A stretch of DNA of 64,000 nt from Spirosoma endbachense (GTDB lineage: Bacteria > Bacteroidota > Bacteroidia > Cytophagales > Spirosomataceae). The notes under the pieces are model-generated. The model was not told the DNA's origin and ran no database searches. It saw nothing but the letters and a program-made list of their open reading frames with translations. The stretch is taken from NCBI RefSeq assembly GCF_010233585.1, contig NZ_CP045997.1, positions 2,169,237 to 2,233,236 of the forward strand, given 5' to 3'. The position numbers and the translations under genes were made by a program. Shown piece by piece: positions 47,597-55,852 of this stretch (position 1 is its first letter; each line of letters opens with the position of its first letter).

Positions 47597-47716
47597 AATT
47601 GGCTCCTGAACGCATTGAATCTGGTCCTATACATACCATAAACACAATAAAATACAAAGTCCAGCCATTTCTAACCGAGATTTGCGTTATATGTGGTATA
47701 TCCCCAAATAGCAGAT

Positions 47717-47899
47717 ATGAGCGCTGACAAGAAAGAAGTTCAAAAAGCAGAAATTGATTTGACTATCATACTGGCAACTGGCTTTGGGGCCGGAATGCTT
47801 GGTAGCTGCGCGGGCATTCTGGGCGCAGGTATTGGTATGATACTTGGAGCAATTATTGGCTATTGGGCGCAGACTTGTGCTAAAAAACCTCAGTGCTAA
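47717..47899 (+). CDS. Glycine-zipper membrane peptide, 60 residues
   Basis: MSADKKEVQKAEIDLTIILA, then a Gly/Ala/Ile-rich membrane segment with GxxxG spacing (GFGAGMLGSCAGILGAGIGMILGAIIGYW) and a Cys-containing tail (QTCAKKPQC). ATG 47717 is preferred; a GTG at 47693 would add eight residues. Three cysteines, two in the last ten residues. The shape resembles small pore-forming or glycine-zipper peptides, but there is no double-glycine leader. A two-gene ABC transporter follows, separated by a terminator and a long hairpin. Confidence 0.65.
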   Translation: MSADKKEVQKAEIDLTIILATGFGAGMLGSCAGILGAGIGMILGAIIGYWAQTCAKKPQC

Positions 47900-47918
47900 T
47901 CAGCTGCTAAAAATTATC

Positions 47919-47958
47919 ATCAATAATCCCAGGTCAGAAATGGTCTGGGTTTATTGAT
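47919..47958. terminator. Terminator after the glycine-zipper gene
   Basis: ATCAATAA and CCCAG in the left arm pair with CTGGG and TTATTGAT in the right arm, one mismatch between the blocks. Confidence 0.7.
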
Positions 47959-48106
47959 TAAAAAAAGCCAGGTTAAATCAGGCATTAGCCAAAAGCTCCT
48001 TTTTCTCCCCTAGAACTCCTCTCTGCTAGCCTATCCTCTTAACCAACTTTGGAGCCGTTTATGTAATTATATAAACGAAGAGGACAACCAGGCTTGACAT
48101 TTGCTC

Positions 48107-48190
48107 AATAGGACTATCGCTCAGGGCCGTGCCACGGGTGTTGGTGGCGTCTATAATAACCGTGGCACGTCCCTGAGCGATAGTCCTATT
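48107..48190. repeat. Long inverted repeat, family member 2 (GTGCCACGG core)
   Basis: Arms of 31 nt (48107-48137 and 48160-48190) with a single mismatch and a 22-nt loop. Each arm has the same plan as 39912-39987: AGGACT, TCGCTCAG, two variable bases, CCGTGCCACGG. Differences between the copies are matched on both arms (compensatory), so the fold is kept. Confidence 0.85.
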
Positions 48191-48292
48191 TAAGCTATCA
48201 TCACTCAAAATTTGTAGCAATTTGTGGTTACCACGGTCAATGGCCTGGTAGCCCTACGCTCGTATTTGCTTAACTAAGAGAAGTTTGTTACG

Positions 48293-48958
48293 ATGATTTC
48301 CCGGCGAGCCAATTCTACTCAATCAATGCTGACAATCAACGGTTTTAAAAAATCCTATAATGCAACTACTGTCCTGCACATCGATCAGCTGGAGATAGCT
48401 GCCGGGATTTATTGGGTTAAAGGTGAAAACGGGTCGGGAAAAAGTACATTCTTAAAAGCACTGGCCGGGGCTATCGCTTTCGAGGGCGATGTACTACTTC
48501 ATCCTCAGATCAGCCTTAAAAAGCAGGCTGTAGCTTACCGAAAGCGAGTGAATTTCGCGGAGGCCGAACCCATTTTCCCCGACTTTTTAACGGGACTGGA
48601 ACTCATACAGCTGTTTAGCTCAGCCAAAGGAGGATCAAAAAAACAGCAAAAGGAGTATATAGAACGCATGAATATTGAGCTGTTTGTCAATGATCCGCTA
48701 CGAACCTATTCGAGTGGTATGCTCAAGAAACTTTCCCTGGTCATGTCCTTTATGGGCAATCCTACCCTCATTTTATTGGATGAACCACTAATTACCCTGG
48801 ATACAGATGCTTTATCGACGCTTTATTCCTGGATTGGCGAAATAAATCGTCAACAAGGGGTCAGTTTCCTTCTATCGTCTCACCAAACGCTGGAAAGTGA
48901 GCAGTTACCTGTTCTCAAAGAAATGCTCGTGGAGCAACAAACAATCAAATACGCCTGA
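48293..48958 (+). CDS. ABC transporter ATP-binding protein
   Basis: 221 residues; a start at Met12 (MLTINGFKKSY) is also possible. Walker A GENGSGKST (44-52), degenerate signature YSSGM, Walker B LILLDEP, D-loop ITLD and switch His in LSSHQ. The small size matches exporter ATPases of the CcmA/DrrA type. Its TGA overlaps the ATG of the permease by one base (TGATG), so the two are translationally coupled. Confidence 0.9.
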   Translation: MISRRANSTQSMLTINGFKKSYNATTVLHIDQLEIAAGIYWVKGENGSGKSTFLKALAGAIAFEGDVLLHPQISLKKQAVAYRKRVNFAEAEPIFPDFLTGLELIQLFSSAKGGSKKQQKEYIERMNIELFVNDPLRTYSSGMLKKLSLVMSFMGNPTLILLDEPLITLDTDALSTLYSWIGEINRQQGVSFLLSSHQTLESEQLPVLKEMLVEQQTIKYA

Positions 48959-50088
48959 TGCGTTACCCATTAACCAGAGTATTACTGAAAATGGTGGTGG
49001 TAGGCTTCTACAGAGTCCATACCGGACTTATACTTACCCTGTTCCTGTTTTTTTTTATTAATTTCTTTTACACAAGTGTTCTAAATCAAACCCATCTCAC
49101 CAAAGACCAGATTATACTAAATGCACTAAAGCTAGTACTTACTTCGGTTAGCGACCCAGTTGGTATGCTGCTTCTTTTCGTCATCTGGCTGCTCTATACG
49201 CTTAAAAGCAGTAAGTATGTTGCCAGTCAATTAAAACTTGCCCCCTACCAGTTTTTATTTTACAGCAGCAATGCCTTAGCCCGTAGTAAGCAACTACAAA
49301 CCTGGTTTATCGTCCAGCTTATTATATCAATCCCAATCATTACGTTGGGCTTGTTTGCAGTTACGATCGGAGTGGCTTTCGATCACTATCTTATTTCGTT
49401 TCTTATTCCCTTTTATTTAGTGGCGCTCATTTTCAGTAATGCGCTCTACTTCACCCATTTAGTTAATAACCTGGCCAACGAGGATCAAAAAACGACCGTA
49501 CCCCAATTTATAAGACATTGGCCGAAGCCCTTTTTTAGCCTGTTTCTTTATGAGATCATAGATAGCCGGAAACTTACGTTCGGCGTTACCAAGTTTATTT
49601 CAGGCCTGATTATCAGCCTTATCTATGTATTGTTTCTGGATTTACAGTCCGACATCCGTATTCCAGAACTACTTATTATAAGTGTAATTCTGACGCATAT
49701 GGTATTGATTTATCAGGCGAATGAGTTTGATCTCACCTATCTACGCTTTGCCCGTAACTTTCCCTATAGCCCCAGTCGTTTATATTGTCAGTTCATACAA
49801 TTCTTTCTCCTGTTACTAGTACCTGAATTCGTTTGGGTTTTTCTTGTCTACGATCCCATTACCAGCACGACGATCTTACTGTTAGGGTTAAGCACTGCCT
49901 TATTATTTCGAACCCTCCTTTACCGATTAGCCCCAGGGATGAGTAACTATCTACGGCTCATCTTTTGTTTATTCCTTGTCTTATCACTAGCCATACTGTT
50001 TGGCGGCTTATGGGTGTTGATCGTGTCGAATCTGATTTGTTCGTTCTTCCTGCTCTATTTCCATCGTTTCAAGTCGCTGGATAGCTAA
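48958..50088 (+). CDS. ABC transporter membrane permease, ABC-2-like
   Basis: 376 residues with about 8-10 membrane helices, for example TGLILTLFLFFFINFFYTSVL (about 20-42), VGMLLLFVIWLLYTL, FIVQLIISIPIITLGLFAV, FISGLIISLIYVLFL, FFLLLLVPEFVWVFLV and LIFCLFLVLSLAILFGGLWVLIV. No solute-binding domain and no periplasmic partner gene, as expected for an exporter. Cargo unknown; the upstream glycine-zipper peptide is one possibility. Confidence 0.82.
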   Translation: MRYPLTRVLLKMVVVGFYRVHTGLILTLFLFFFINFFYTSVLNQTHLTKDQIILNALKLVLTSVSDPVGMLLLFVIWLLYTLKSSKYVASQLKLAPYQFLFYSSNALARSKQLQTWFIVQLIISIPIITLGLFAVTIGVAFDHYLISFLIPFYLVALIFSNALYFTHLVNNLANEDQKTTVPQFIRHWPKPFFSLFLYEIIDSRKLTFGVTKFISGLIISLIYVLFLDLQSDIRIPELLIISVILTHMVLIYQANEFDLTYLRFARNFPYSPSRLYCQFIQFFLLLLVPEFVWVFLVYDPITSTTILLLGLSTALLFRTLLYRLAPGMSNYLRLIFCLFLVLSLAILFGGLWVLIVSNLICSFFLLYFHRFKSLDS

Positions 50089-50256
50089 TAGGTCAGTTCC
50101 CATACCTTACAAGCAGCAGCGCGAAAGTAGAAATCTCACACGCTGCAAACCTCTTCGCCCGCCCGGTTTAGAAAGTGGCCTGATCGAGACGTACCTGTTT
50201 CCAACACTCAAGCGTAAAAAAAAAATTGCCTCTGGGGGTACCCTTGCTATCGGCAC

Positions 50257-50290
50257 GATTGTCCTATGGATACTAATCGAAAGTCCTATG
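50257..50290 (+). repeat. Two partial copies of the GTGCCACGG-family hairpin end
   Basis: CGATTGTCCTATGG (50257-50270) and, about 21 nt on, CGAAAGTCCTATGG (50278-50291) match the right end of the long inverted repeats (CGATAGTCCTAT at 48178-48189 and CGAAAGTCCTAT at 39979-39990). The second match is 12/12. No complementary arms are present, so these look like remnants. They touch the start codon of the FecR-like fragment. Confidence 0.5.
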
Positions 50291-50581
50291 GAAGAAAGCC
50301 AATTCATGGAAAACCTGGTTGAACGGTACCTCACCAATCGGGCAACGGAGAATGAGCTGGAGGTATTTATGGATTTACTTAAGCAAGGGAAACTGGATGA
50401 GATCATCAAATCCTACATGGACCGGGAAGATGAGTCTTTTGAGAAACCAATCTCAGAATCATCGATCTCGAGCGTCTCAAAAATCTGGCAGCACTGGCTG
50501 GAACTAGCAGCTACGGTATCTCTGGTCTTTTGTAGCTTTTCCGGATTCAGCGTCATTGAATGCCCTGTGGAACTGACTTAG
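50288..50581 (+). pseudogene. Truncated FecR-like anti-sigma factor
   Basis: 97 residues, start at 50288 or Met7 (50306). MENLVERYLTNRATENELEVFMDLLKQGKLDEI resembles the N-terminal sigma-binding domain of FecR anti-sigma factors, and SVSKIWQHWLELAATVSLVFCSFSGFSV matches the region around the membrane helix. It then ends after ECPVELT, without the roughly 230-residue periplasmic FecR and DUF4974 domains. FecR genes normally sit between a FecI-type sigma gene and a TonB receptor; the receptor follows here but no sigma gene precedes it. Either a remnant or a minimal anti-sigma protein. Confidence 0.6.
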
Positions 50582-50821
50582 CCGGTACGGACCACCGGGC
50601 ATTTTGCCGTTGATAAACCCGTGCAACGGACGTGACTGCTCCGCTATCGGGACTTGTGTTTTCGATAACAGGATACAAAATCTGATCAGTTAACAGACCG
50701 ATAAAGGGCTGACTGATAGGCACATTACATTGATTTAATTACCCTAATCCGTGCTCTTTCGCCCAAAGAGCATTGGAACGATTTCCCCTCAATACAACCA
50801 CTAACTAACTGATTAAGAGCA

Positions 50822-53800
50822 ATGAGATTATCGCTACACAGGAGAGTGCGAATCTTAGGTTGTCTGGCGGTCCTGGCGTCGATGATAACGACAGCCGAGG
50901 CACGGAACCGATTCGCTGACAAAGACGGCCACCGGTATATCGGCCCGCGAACTGAATCCGATAAAACACCCCGACGAACACAATCCTCAGAAACCACCAG
51001 ACCACGGGCAGCCATTACGATCAAAGGAAAAGTAATTGCGCAGGAGGATCGGATTTCGTTGCCAGGCGTCAATATTTCGGTGAAAGGTACGACAACCGGA
51101 ACCACCACAGATGCCGATGGAAATTATACGATCAACGTTCCTTCTCAGGAAAGCACGCTGATTTTTTCGTTTCTGGGCTACATCCCTCAGGAAATCCCGG
51201 TCGGCAATCAAACGACCATCAACGTAACACTGGCCGTAGATTCTAAAGTGCTTAACGAAGTAGTCGTTACCGCTTTAGGGTTTAAAGAAGAAAAAGATCG
51301 GCTGGGTTCTACCCTGTCGACCGTCAAAGCCGAAGACATCAAACGTTCCGGCGAAACGGGGGTCATCAACGGGTTGGCGGGTAAAGCTGCGGGGGTGTTG
51401 ATTTCCCGTTCGACGGGCGACCCAGGTGCCGGTTCGTATATCCAGATCCGGGGCCAGAATACGATTACGGGGTCGAACCAACCGCTGATTATTATTGATG
51501 GCATACCGATCAGCAACAGTACCAGTGGTGATTCACGCTCGGGTGTAGCGCAACAGTCGCGCCTGAATGACATCAATCCGGAAGATATTGCCACCATGCA
51601 GGTGCTAAAAGGTGCTTCGGCAGCTGGCTTGTGGGGCTCCCGCGCGGCCAATGGCGTTATTGTCATTACGACAAAACGGGGAGCTACAGACAATAAACTG
51701 AATGTCAATTTTAGCTCCACGGTTTCCTTCGACAAAGTCAACGTAGTGCATCCGTTGCAGGAAGCTTACGGTCAGGGTTCAGGCGGAGTTTATAATGCGA
51801 CCACCCAATACTCCTGGGGCGACAAAATCGCCAATCGTACGGGTGGTGAAGACGTCCTGAACATGAACGGAGCCCGTTTTGAGTCGTATCAGGGAAAAAC
51901 GTTTTACCCGATCATTACGAAAAACTCAAAAGAGACATATAACGATGCGCGTCGGGATGCTATTTTTCGGACTGGTACTTATTATGACAACAATATCAGC
52001 CTGAGTGGCGGAAATGATAAGGGCAACTTTTACCTAAGTCTGGGTAATCTGAATCAGAAAGGAATTTTTGCGGGGCAAAGCGATTACAAGCGAAATTCGG
52101 TTCGGTTCAATTCCACCCGCCAGTTCAACAACATCGTCCGGGCGTCAACGAATGCCAACTTTATCCGCACCACATCTAACCGGATTCAGAAGGGCGATAA
52201 CACCAGTGGTCTCTACATCGGCATGCTACGGTCGGCTCCCGATTTCGACAGTCGCTACTGGAAAGGAAGCTATTTCGCATCGCCTACCGCAGCCGCCATT
52301 CGGAATCGCCAGCGGTCGTATCGGAACTATCTGGGCGCTTCAGCGAATCCAAGCTATAACGATCCGCTCTGGACCATCAATGAGTTGACTAACTTGTCTG
52401 AAGTCGATCGGTTGATCATGAATTCGGAATTGGTGATTACACCGAAAGATTGGTTCAGCATTACAGCTCGGGGTGGTCTGGATACGTATAATGACCGCCG
52501 GGTAACCACCAACCCGGTGTCTTCGGTAGTCAACTCGGGAGCGGGTCAGTATGAGCAGCAAATCATCAAGGAAACTGAGCTGAATCTGGATGTGATTGGC
52601 CGGGCCAGCAAAGATTTTGGCGAAAATCTGACAAGCACGCTGATCGTTGGATTCAACGTCAATGATCGTAAGTACAACAGTTTAGGGGGCTTGATGAACA
52701 ACTTTATTCTCGAAGAAGCACCCGCCAATTTTGCCAATTCCACCGCAGCCAACAACTATCCCTACAATACGGAATCGCACCGTCGGACGGCCCGACTGTA
52801 TTCTACCCTGAATCTGGGATTATTTAACCAGCTGTACGTCAACGGGTCTCTTGCCAGCGAGTCAGGATCTACATTCGGAAGTGCATCTAAATCGACGTTC
52901 TATTATCCATCGACCGACGTGGCCTGGCAGTTCAGCCAGTTACCAATTTTTCGGGGCAGTCCGCTTTCCTTTGGTAAACTGCGGGCATCGTACGGTATTG
53001 TAGGTATCCAGCCTGAACCGTATCGAAATACGACTCCTTACATAACCGCTTCCTTCACCAGTTGGGCAACTACGCTGACCGGTTCTGGATATGGTGGCGC
53101 TTACGTAGAAAGCGCTACCCAGGGCGATCCGAACCTGTTTCCTGAACGCAAAACCGAGTGGGAAATCGGCGCTGATTTCCGGCTATTCAAAAACAAGCTC
53201 TCCATTGGCTATACCTATTACCAAAACCACATTCGGGATTTGCTGCTTCAGGTATCGTCAGCCGGTTCAACTGGATACAGCCAGAAATACACCAACGCTG
53301 GTAGTATGGAAAATAAGGGTATGGAAGTTGACTTCAACCTGAATGTGTTGCAGAAAGAGGATTTCCAGTGGAATGTTTTTGCAAACTGGAGTCGTAACCG
53401 CAACCGGGTGACTGATTTGGGAGGTACCGACATTATCACATTTACGGGTGGAGCCCTGAGTACTGTTGCGCACGTAGGCGACGCGCTTTCGGCTTTTTAT
53501 GGTGGGGTATACCAGCGGAAAGCCAATGGTACGATGGATCTGACAGAAACTGGTTTTCCAAAGTTAGGCACAACGCTGGGCATTGTGGGCGATCCGAACC
53601 CCGATTGGCGGGGTGGATTCGGCACGAATCTCTCCTACAAAAAACTGTCGCTGAATGTCCTGTTTGAAACCTTCCAGGGTGGCGATTTTTACGAGGGAAC
53701 ACGTGGGGTGCTGGTCAATTTTGGCACCTATGCTGATGTAGGCAATGAAGTGACGCTGGCCCAGGATATGTACAACTACGCCGGAACCCTGTTCAAGGCC

Positions 53801-54166
53801 GGAACGACCCTGCGTGGTAACGTTGCCAATTACGGCGGAGGACCTGTTCTGCTCGACCAGTCGTTTTATACCTCACTGGGAGGCCACTCTGGTCAGTTAA
53901 CCGAACAGTTCGTTCGGGATGGCAGCTGGACACGAATCCGTGAAATCACTCTTGGGTATCAGTTAAGCACACCGGGTTTCCGCAAGAAAACGAAGCTGGA
54001 ATCCGTCAATTTTTCCCTTACTGCCCGGAACCCTGTCCTCTGGACTAAAGTGGTGGGTATCGACCCCGAAACCAACGTATCGGGAGTTGGGAATGCTCGT
54101 GGGGTGGATTACTTCAACAATCCCAGTACAAAATCCTTGGTCTTCAGCCTGCGAATCAACTACTAA
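50822..54166 (+). CDS. SusC/RagA-family TonB-dependent receptor of the acylase/TldD locus
   Basis: 1114 residues, the longest of the three receptors here. Signal peptide to about residue 27, an unusual basic 40-residue linker (ARNRFADKDGHRYIGPRTES ...), CarboxypepD_reg-like domain (ITIKGKVIAQEDRISLPGVN), TonB-box region (LNEVVVTALGFKEEKDRLG), plug (GVINGLAGKAAGVLI, YIQIRGQNTI, LIIIDGIPI, IATMQVLKGASAAGLWG) and barrel ending SLVFSLRINY. No STN domain is seen, so it cannot signal to a FecR-type protein in the classic way. It is followed 19 nt later by its SusD partner. Confidence 0.94.
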   Translation: MRLSLHRRVRILGCLAVLASMITTAEARNRFADKDGHRYIGPRTESDKTPRRTQSSETTRPRAAITIKGKVIAQEDRISLPGVNISVKGTTTGTTTDADGNYTINVPSQESTLIFSFLGYIPQEIPVGNQTTINVTLAVDSKVLNEVVVTALGFKEEKDRLGSTLSTVKAEDIKRSGETGVINGLAGKAAGVLISRSTGDPGAGSYIQIRGQNTITGSNQPLIIIDGIPISNSTSGDSRSGVAQQSRLNDINPEDIATMQVLKGASAAGLWGSRAANGVIVITTKRGATDNKLNVNFSSTVSFDKVNVVHPLQEAYGQGSGGVYNATTQYSWGDKIANRTGGEDVLNMNGARFESYQGKTFYPIITKNSKETYNDARRDAIFRTGTYYDNNISLSGGNDKGNFYLSLGNLNQKGIFAGQSDYKRNSVRFNSTRQFNNIVRASTNANFIRTTSNRIQKGDNTSGLYIGMLRSAPDFDSRYWKGSYFASPTAAAIRNRQRSYRNYLGASANPSYNDPLWTINELTNLSEVDRLIMNSELVITPKDWFSITARGGLDTYNDRRVTTNPVSSVVNSGAGQYEQQIIKETELNLDVIGRASKDFGENLTSTLIVGFNVNDRKYNSLGGLMNNFILEEAPANFANSTAANNYPYNTESHRRTARLYSTLNLGLFNQLYVNGSLASESGSTFGSASKSTFYYPSTDVAWQFSQLPIFRGSPLSFGKLRASYGIVGIQPEPYRNTTPYITASFTSWATTLTGSGYGGAYVESATQGDPNLFPERKTEWEIGADFRLFKNKLSIGYTYYQNHIRDLLLQVSSAGSTGYSQKYTNAGSMENKGMEVDFNLNVLQKEDFQWNVFANWSRNRNRVTDLGGTDIITFTGGALSTVAHVGDALSAFYGGVYQRKANGTMDLTETGFPKLGTTLGIVGDPNPDWRGGFGTNLSYKKLSLNVLFETFQGGDFYEGTRGVLVNFGTYADVGNEVTLAQDMYNYAGTLFKAGTTLRGNVANYGGGPVLLDQSFYTSLGGHSGQLTEQFVRDGSWTRIREITLGYQLSTPGFRKKTKLESVNFSLTARNPVLWTKVVGIDPETNVSGVGNARGVDYFNNPSTKSLVFSLRINY

Positions 54167-54185
54167 TTTAACCAACAGCAATCCA

Positions 54186-55634
54186 ATGAAACTACGCTAT
54201 AAAGCCATTTTTGCTGTACTAATCGGTCTGGCTTCGTCTTCCTGCGAGTCGCTGGTGTCCGACATGAACCAGGACCCAAACAATCCAACCGACGCGTCAG
54301 CCGACTATATATTTACGGGTACTGAGATAGCGCACATTGCGGCTCAGGAAGGCATGGCCAGCCGACTCACCATTGTCTGGACAGGCTACGGATTCGGGAG
54401 TTTCCAGCAGTTCGGCACCTGGGGGCAGTACCAGATCACTGCCGCTAATTTTGACGACGACTGGAATCTTTTCTATACCGGCGTCAATAAAAATGCGGTA
54501 CGAACCCTCGACAAAGCGAATCAGTTGGGCAACCGCGTCATGGCTGGGATCACCAAAATCATTCAGGCGCACAGCGCGGGTACAGTCACTGAACTTTGGG
54601 GTGATGCGCCATTTACCGAAACGGCAAATACGATTACCTACAAGAATCCCCATTTCGAAACGCAGGCGGAGATGATTCCGAAGCTCATTGCGCAACTCAA
54701 TGATGGCATTGCGGATCTGGAATCGGGAATTGGAACCGTCGGTACCAAAGACATCTTCTTTAGTGGCGATATCACGAAATGGAAGCAGGTAGCCAATACG
54801 CTGAAAGCACGTCTTTACCTCGATTTAAAACAGTACAATGAGGCCTATACGGCGGCTACGGCGGGCGTCAGTACGTATGCAAACTCTATGTATGCCACGC
54901 ATGGCACAACGGCAAGTGTGAATGAAAATCAGAATTACAGTTTCCTGACCAACATTCGGGCGGGAAGTATAACCGCCGAAGGTGCTTATAATGCGGAACT
55001 GCTGAACCCAGCCAAAGCGGCTACGTATCGCGGGAATGCCAAAACGAACGAAACGGCCCGCTTCAAATTTTACTACCTTGAAAATGGGGTCAATGCACCG
55101 GGTATAATCGAACCGAATACGCTGACCACTACCGCCAATCGTGGTTTTTTTGCGCGCGACGCCAGTTTTCCGCTCGTTACTTATCAGGAGAATATTCTGA
55201 CCCTGGCCGAAATGGCCCTTCGTTCGGGAAAGGGAGTTGACGTGGCGCTCGCCCACCTGAATGCGTATCGGAGCTTCCTAAATAGTGGTGGATACCTGCA
55301 CGCGACCTATAAAGTGGCAGGCACCTACAAATATGACCCCTACGTTGCCGCTGATTTTGCGGCTGGTGGTATCGAAAACAAAGATGGCCTCGCGGCCGAT
55401 AAGGCACTGCTGCGGGAAATTCTGGAAGAGCGGTATGTCACCTTCTACGGTCAGCACATTGGTTGGGACGATGAGCGTCGCGCCCGCGCCGAGGGATTAG
55501 GCGTTAAGCTTAAACCCAATAATGGCAGTCAGCTGCCGGGGCGATTCATTTACTCCCAGAATGAACTGAATTCGAACCCCAACAGTCCCCGTTCAGCACC
55601 AAGTTTGTTTGATGCGGTATCCATCTATAAGTAG
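54186..55634 (+). CDS. SusD-like (SusD_2 type) outer-membrane lipoprotein
   Basis: 482 residues from ATG 54186 (an upstream in-frame ATG at 54087 lies inside the receptor gene and gives no signal peptide). Lipoprotein signal MKLRYKAIFAVLIGLASSSC, then DMNQDPNNPTDASADYIFTGTEIAHIAAQEG, AGITKIIQAHSAGTVTELWGDAPFTET and the C-terminal ILEERYVTFYGQHIGWDDERRA block of SusD_2-type proteins. This subgroup often pairs with SusC in loci for peptides or non-glycan ligands. A 25-bp hairpin follows. Confidence 0.92.
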   Translation: MKLRYKAIFAVLIGLASSSCESLVSDMNQDPNNPTDASADYIFTGTEIAHIAAQEGMASRLTIVWTGYGFGSFQQFGTWGQYQITAANFDDDWNLFYTGVNKNAVRTLDKANQLGNRVMAGITKIIQAHSAGTVTELWGDAPFTETANTITYKNPHFETQAEMIPKLIAQLNDGIADLESGIGTVGTKDIFFSGDITKWKQVANTLKARLYLDLKQYNEAYTAATAGVSTYANSMYATHGTTASVNENQNYSFLTNIRAGSITAEGAYNAELLNPAKAATYRGNAKTNETARFKFYYLENGVNAPGIIEPNTLTTTANRGFFARDASFPLVTYQENILTLAEMALRSGKGVDVALAHLNAYRSFLNSGGYLHATYKVAGTYKYDPYVAADFAAGGIENKDGLAADKALLREILEERYVTFYGQHIGWDDERRARAEGLGVKLKPNNGSQLPGRFIYSQNELNSNPNSPRSAPSLFDAVSIYK

Positions 55635-55653
55635 ATGTGATGTACTGAATACG

Positions 55654-55711
55654 CTGACAGGCTACCGGCTGAGCAGGACTTTTGAATCCTGCTCAGCCGG
55701 TAGCCTGTCAG
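55654..55711 (+). terminator. 25-bp perfect hairpin after SusCD
   Basis: Arms 55654-55678 and 55687-55711 are perfect reverse complements (core GCTACCGGCTGAGCAGGA) with an 8-nt loop, 20 nt past the SusD stop. No long T tract follows, so partial read-through into the acylase gene is possible. Confidence 0.75.
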
Positions 55712-55852
55712 AAAGAGAGCTTCGTTTAATCGGTGCCAGAGTTGTCATCTCTCAGTTTATGAGAACGCCGGGGAGACATCGGCAAATTGTTGTCAAGCCA
55801 CCGTTTTAGCTATATTCCTGCTTGGATCTGCTGAAATTAATACCGGAAAGAA

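Larger units (their letters stand above)
47900..48292. other. Intergenic region with terminator and long repeat
   Basis: 393 nt holding the terminator of the glycine-zipper gene (47919-47958), a short inverted repeat CGTTTAT / ATAAACG near 48055-48076, and the long hairpin 48107-48190. The ABC transporter promoter must lie between 48190 and 48292. Confidence 0.5.

Noticed and set aside
46374..50088. YdeI-type gene as immunity factor for the glycine-zipper peptide
   Set aside because: Opposite strand, about 0.9 kb away with an unrelated gene between; no direct evidence for a link.
54087..54185. N-terminal extension of the SusD_2 gene
   Set aside because: It lies inside the SusC coding sequence and would bury the lipoprotein signal; the ATG at 54186 is far better.
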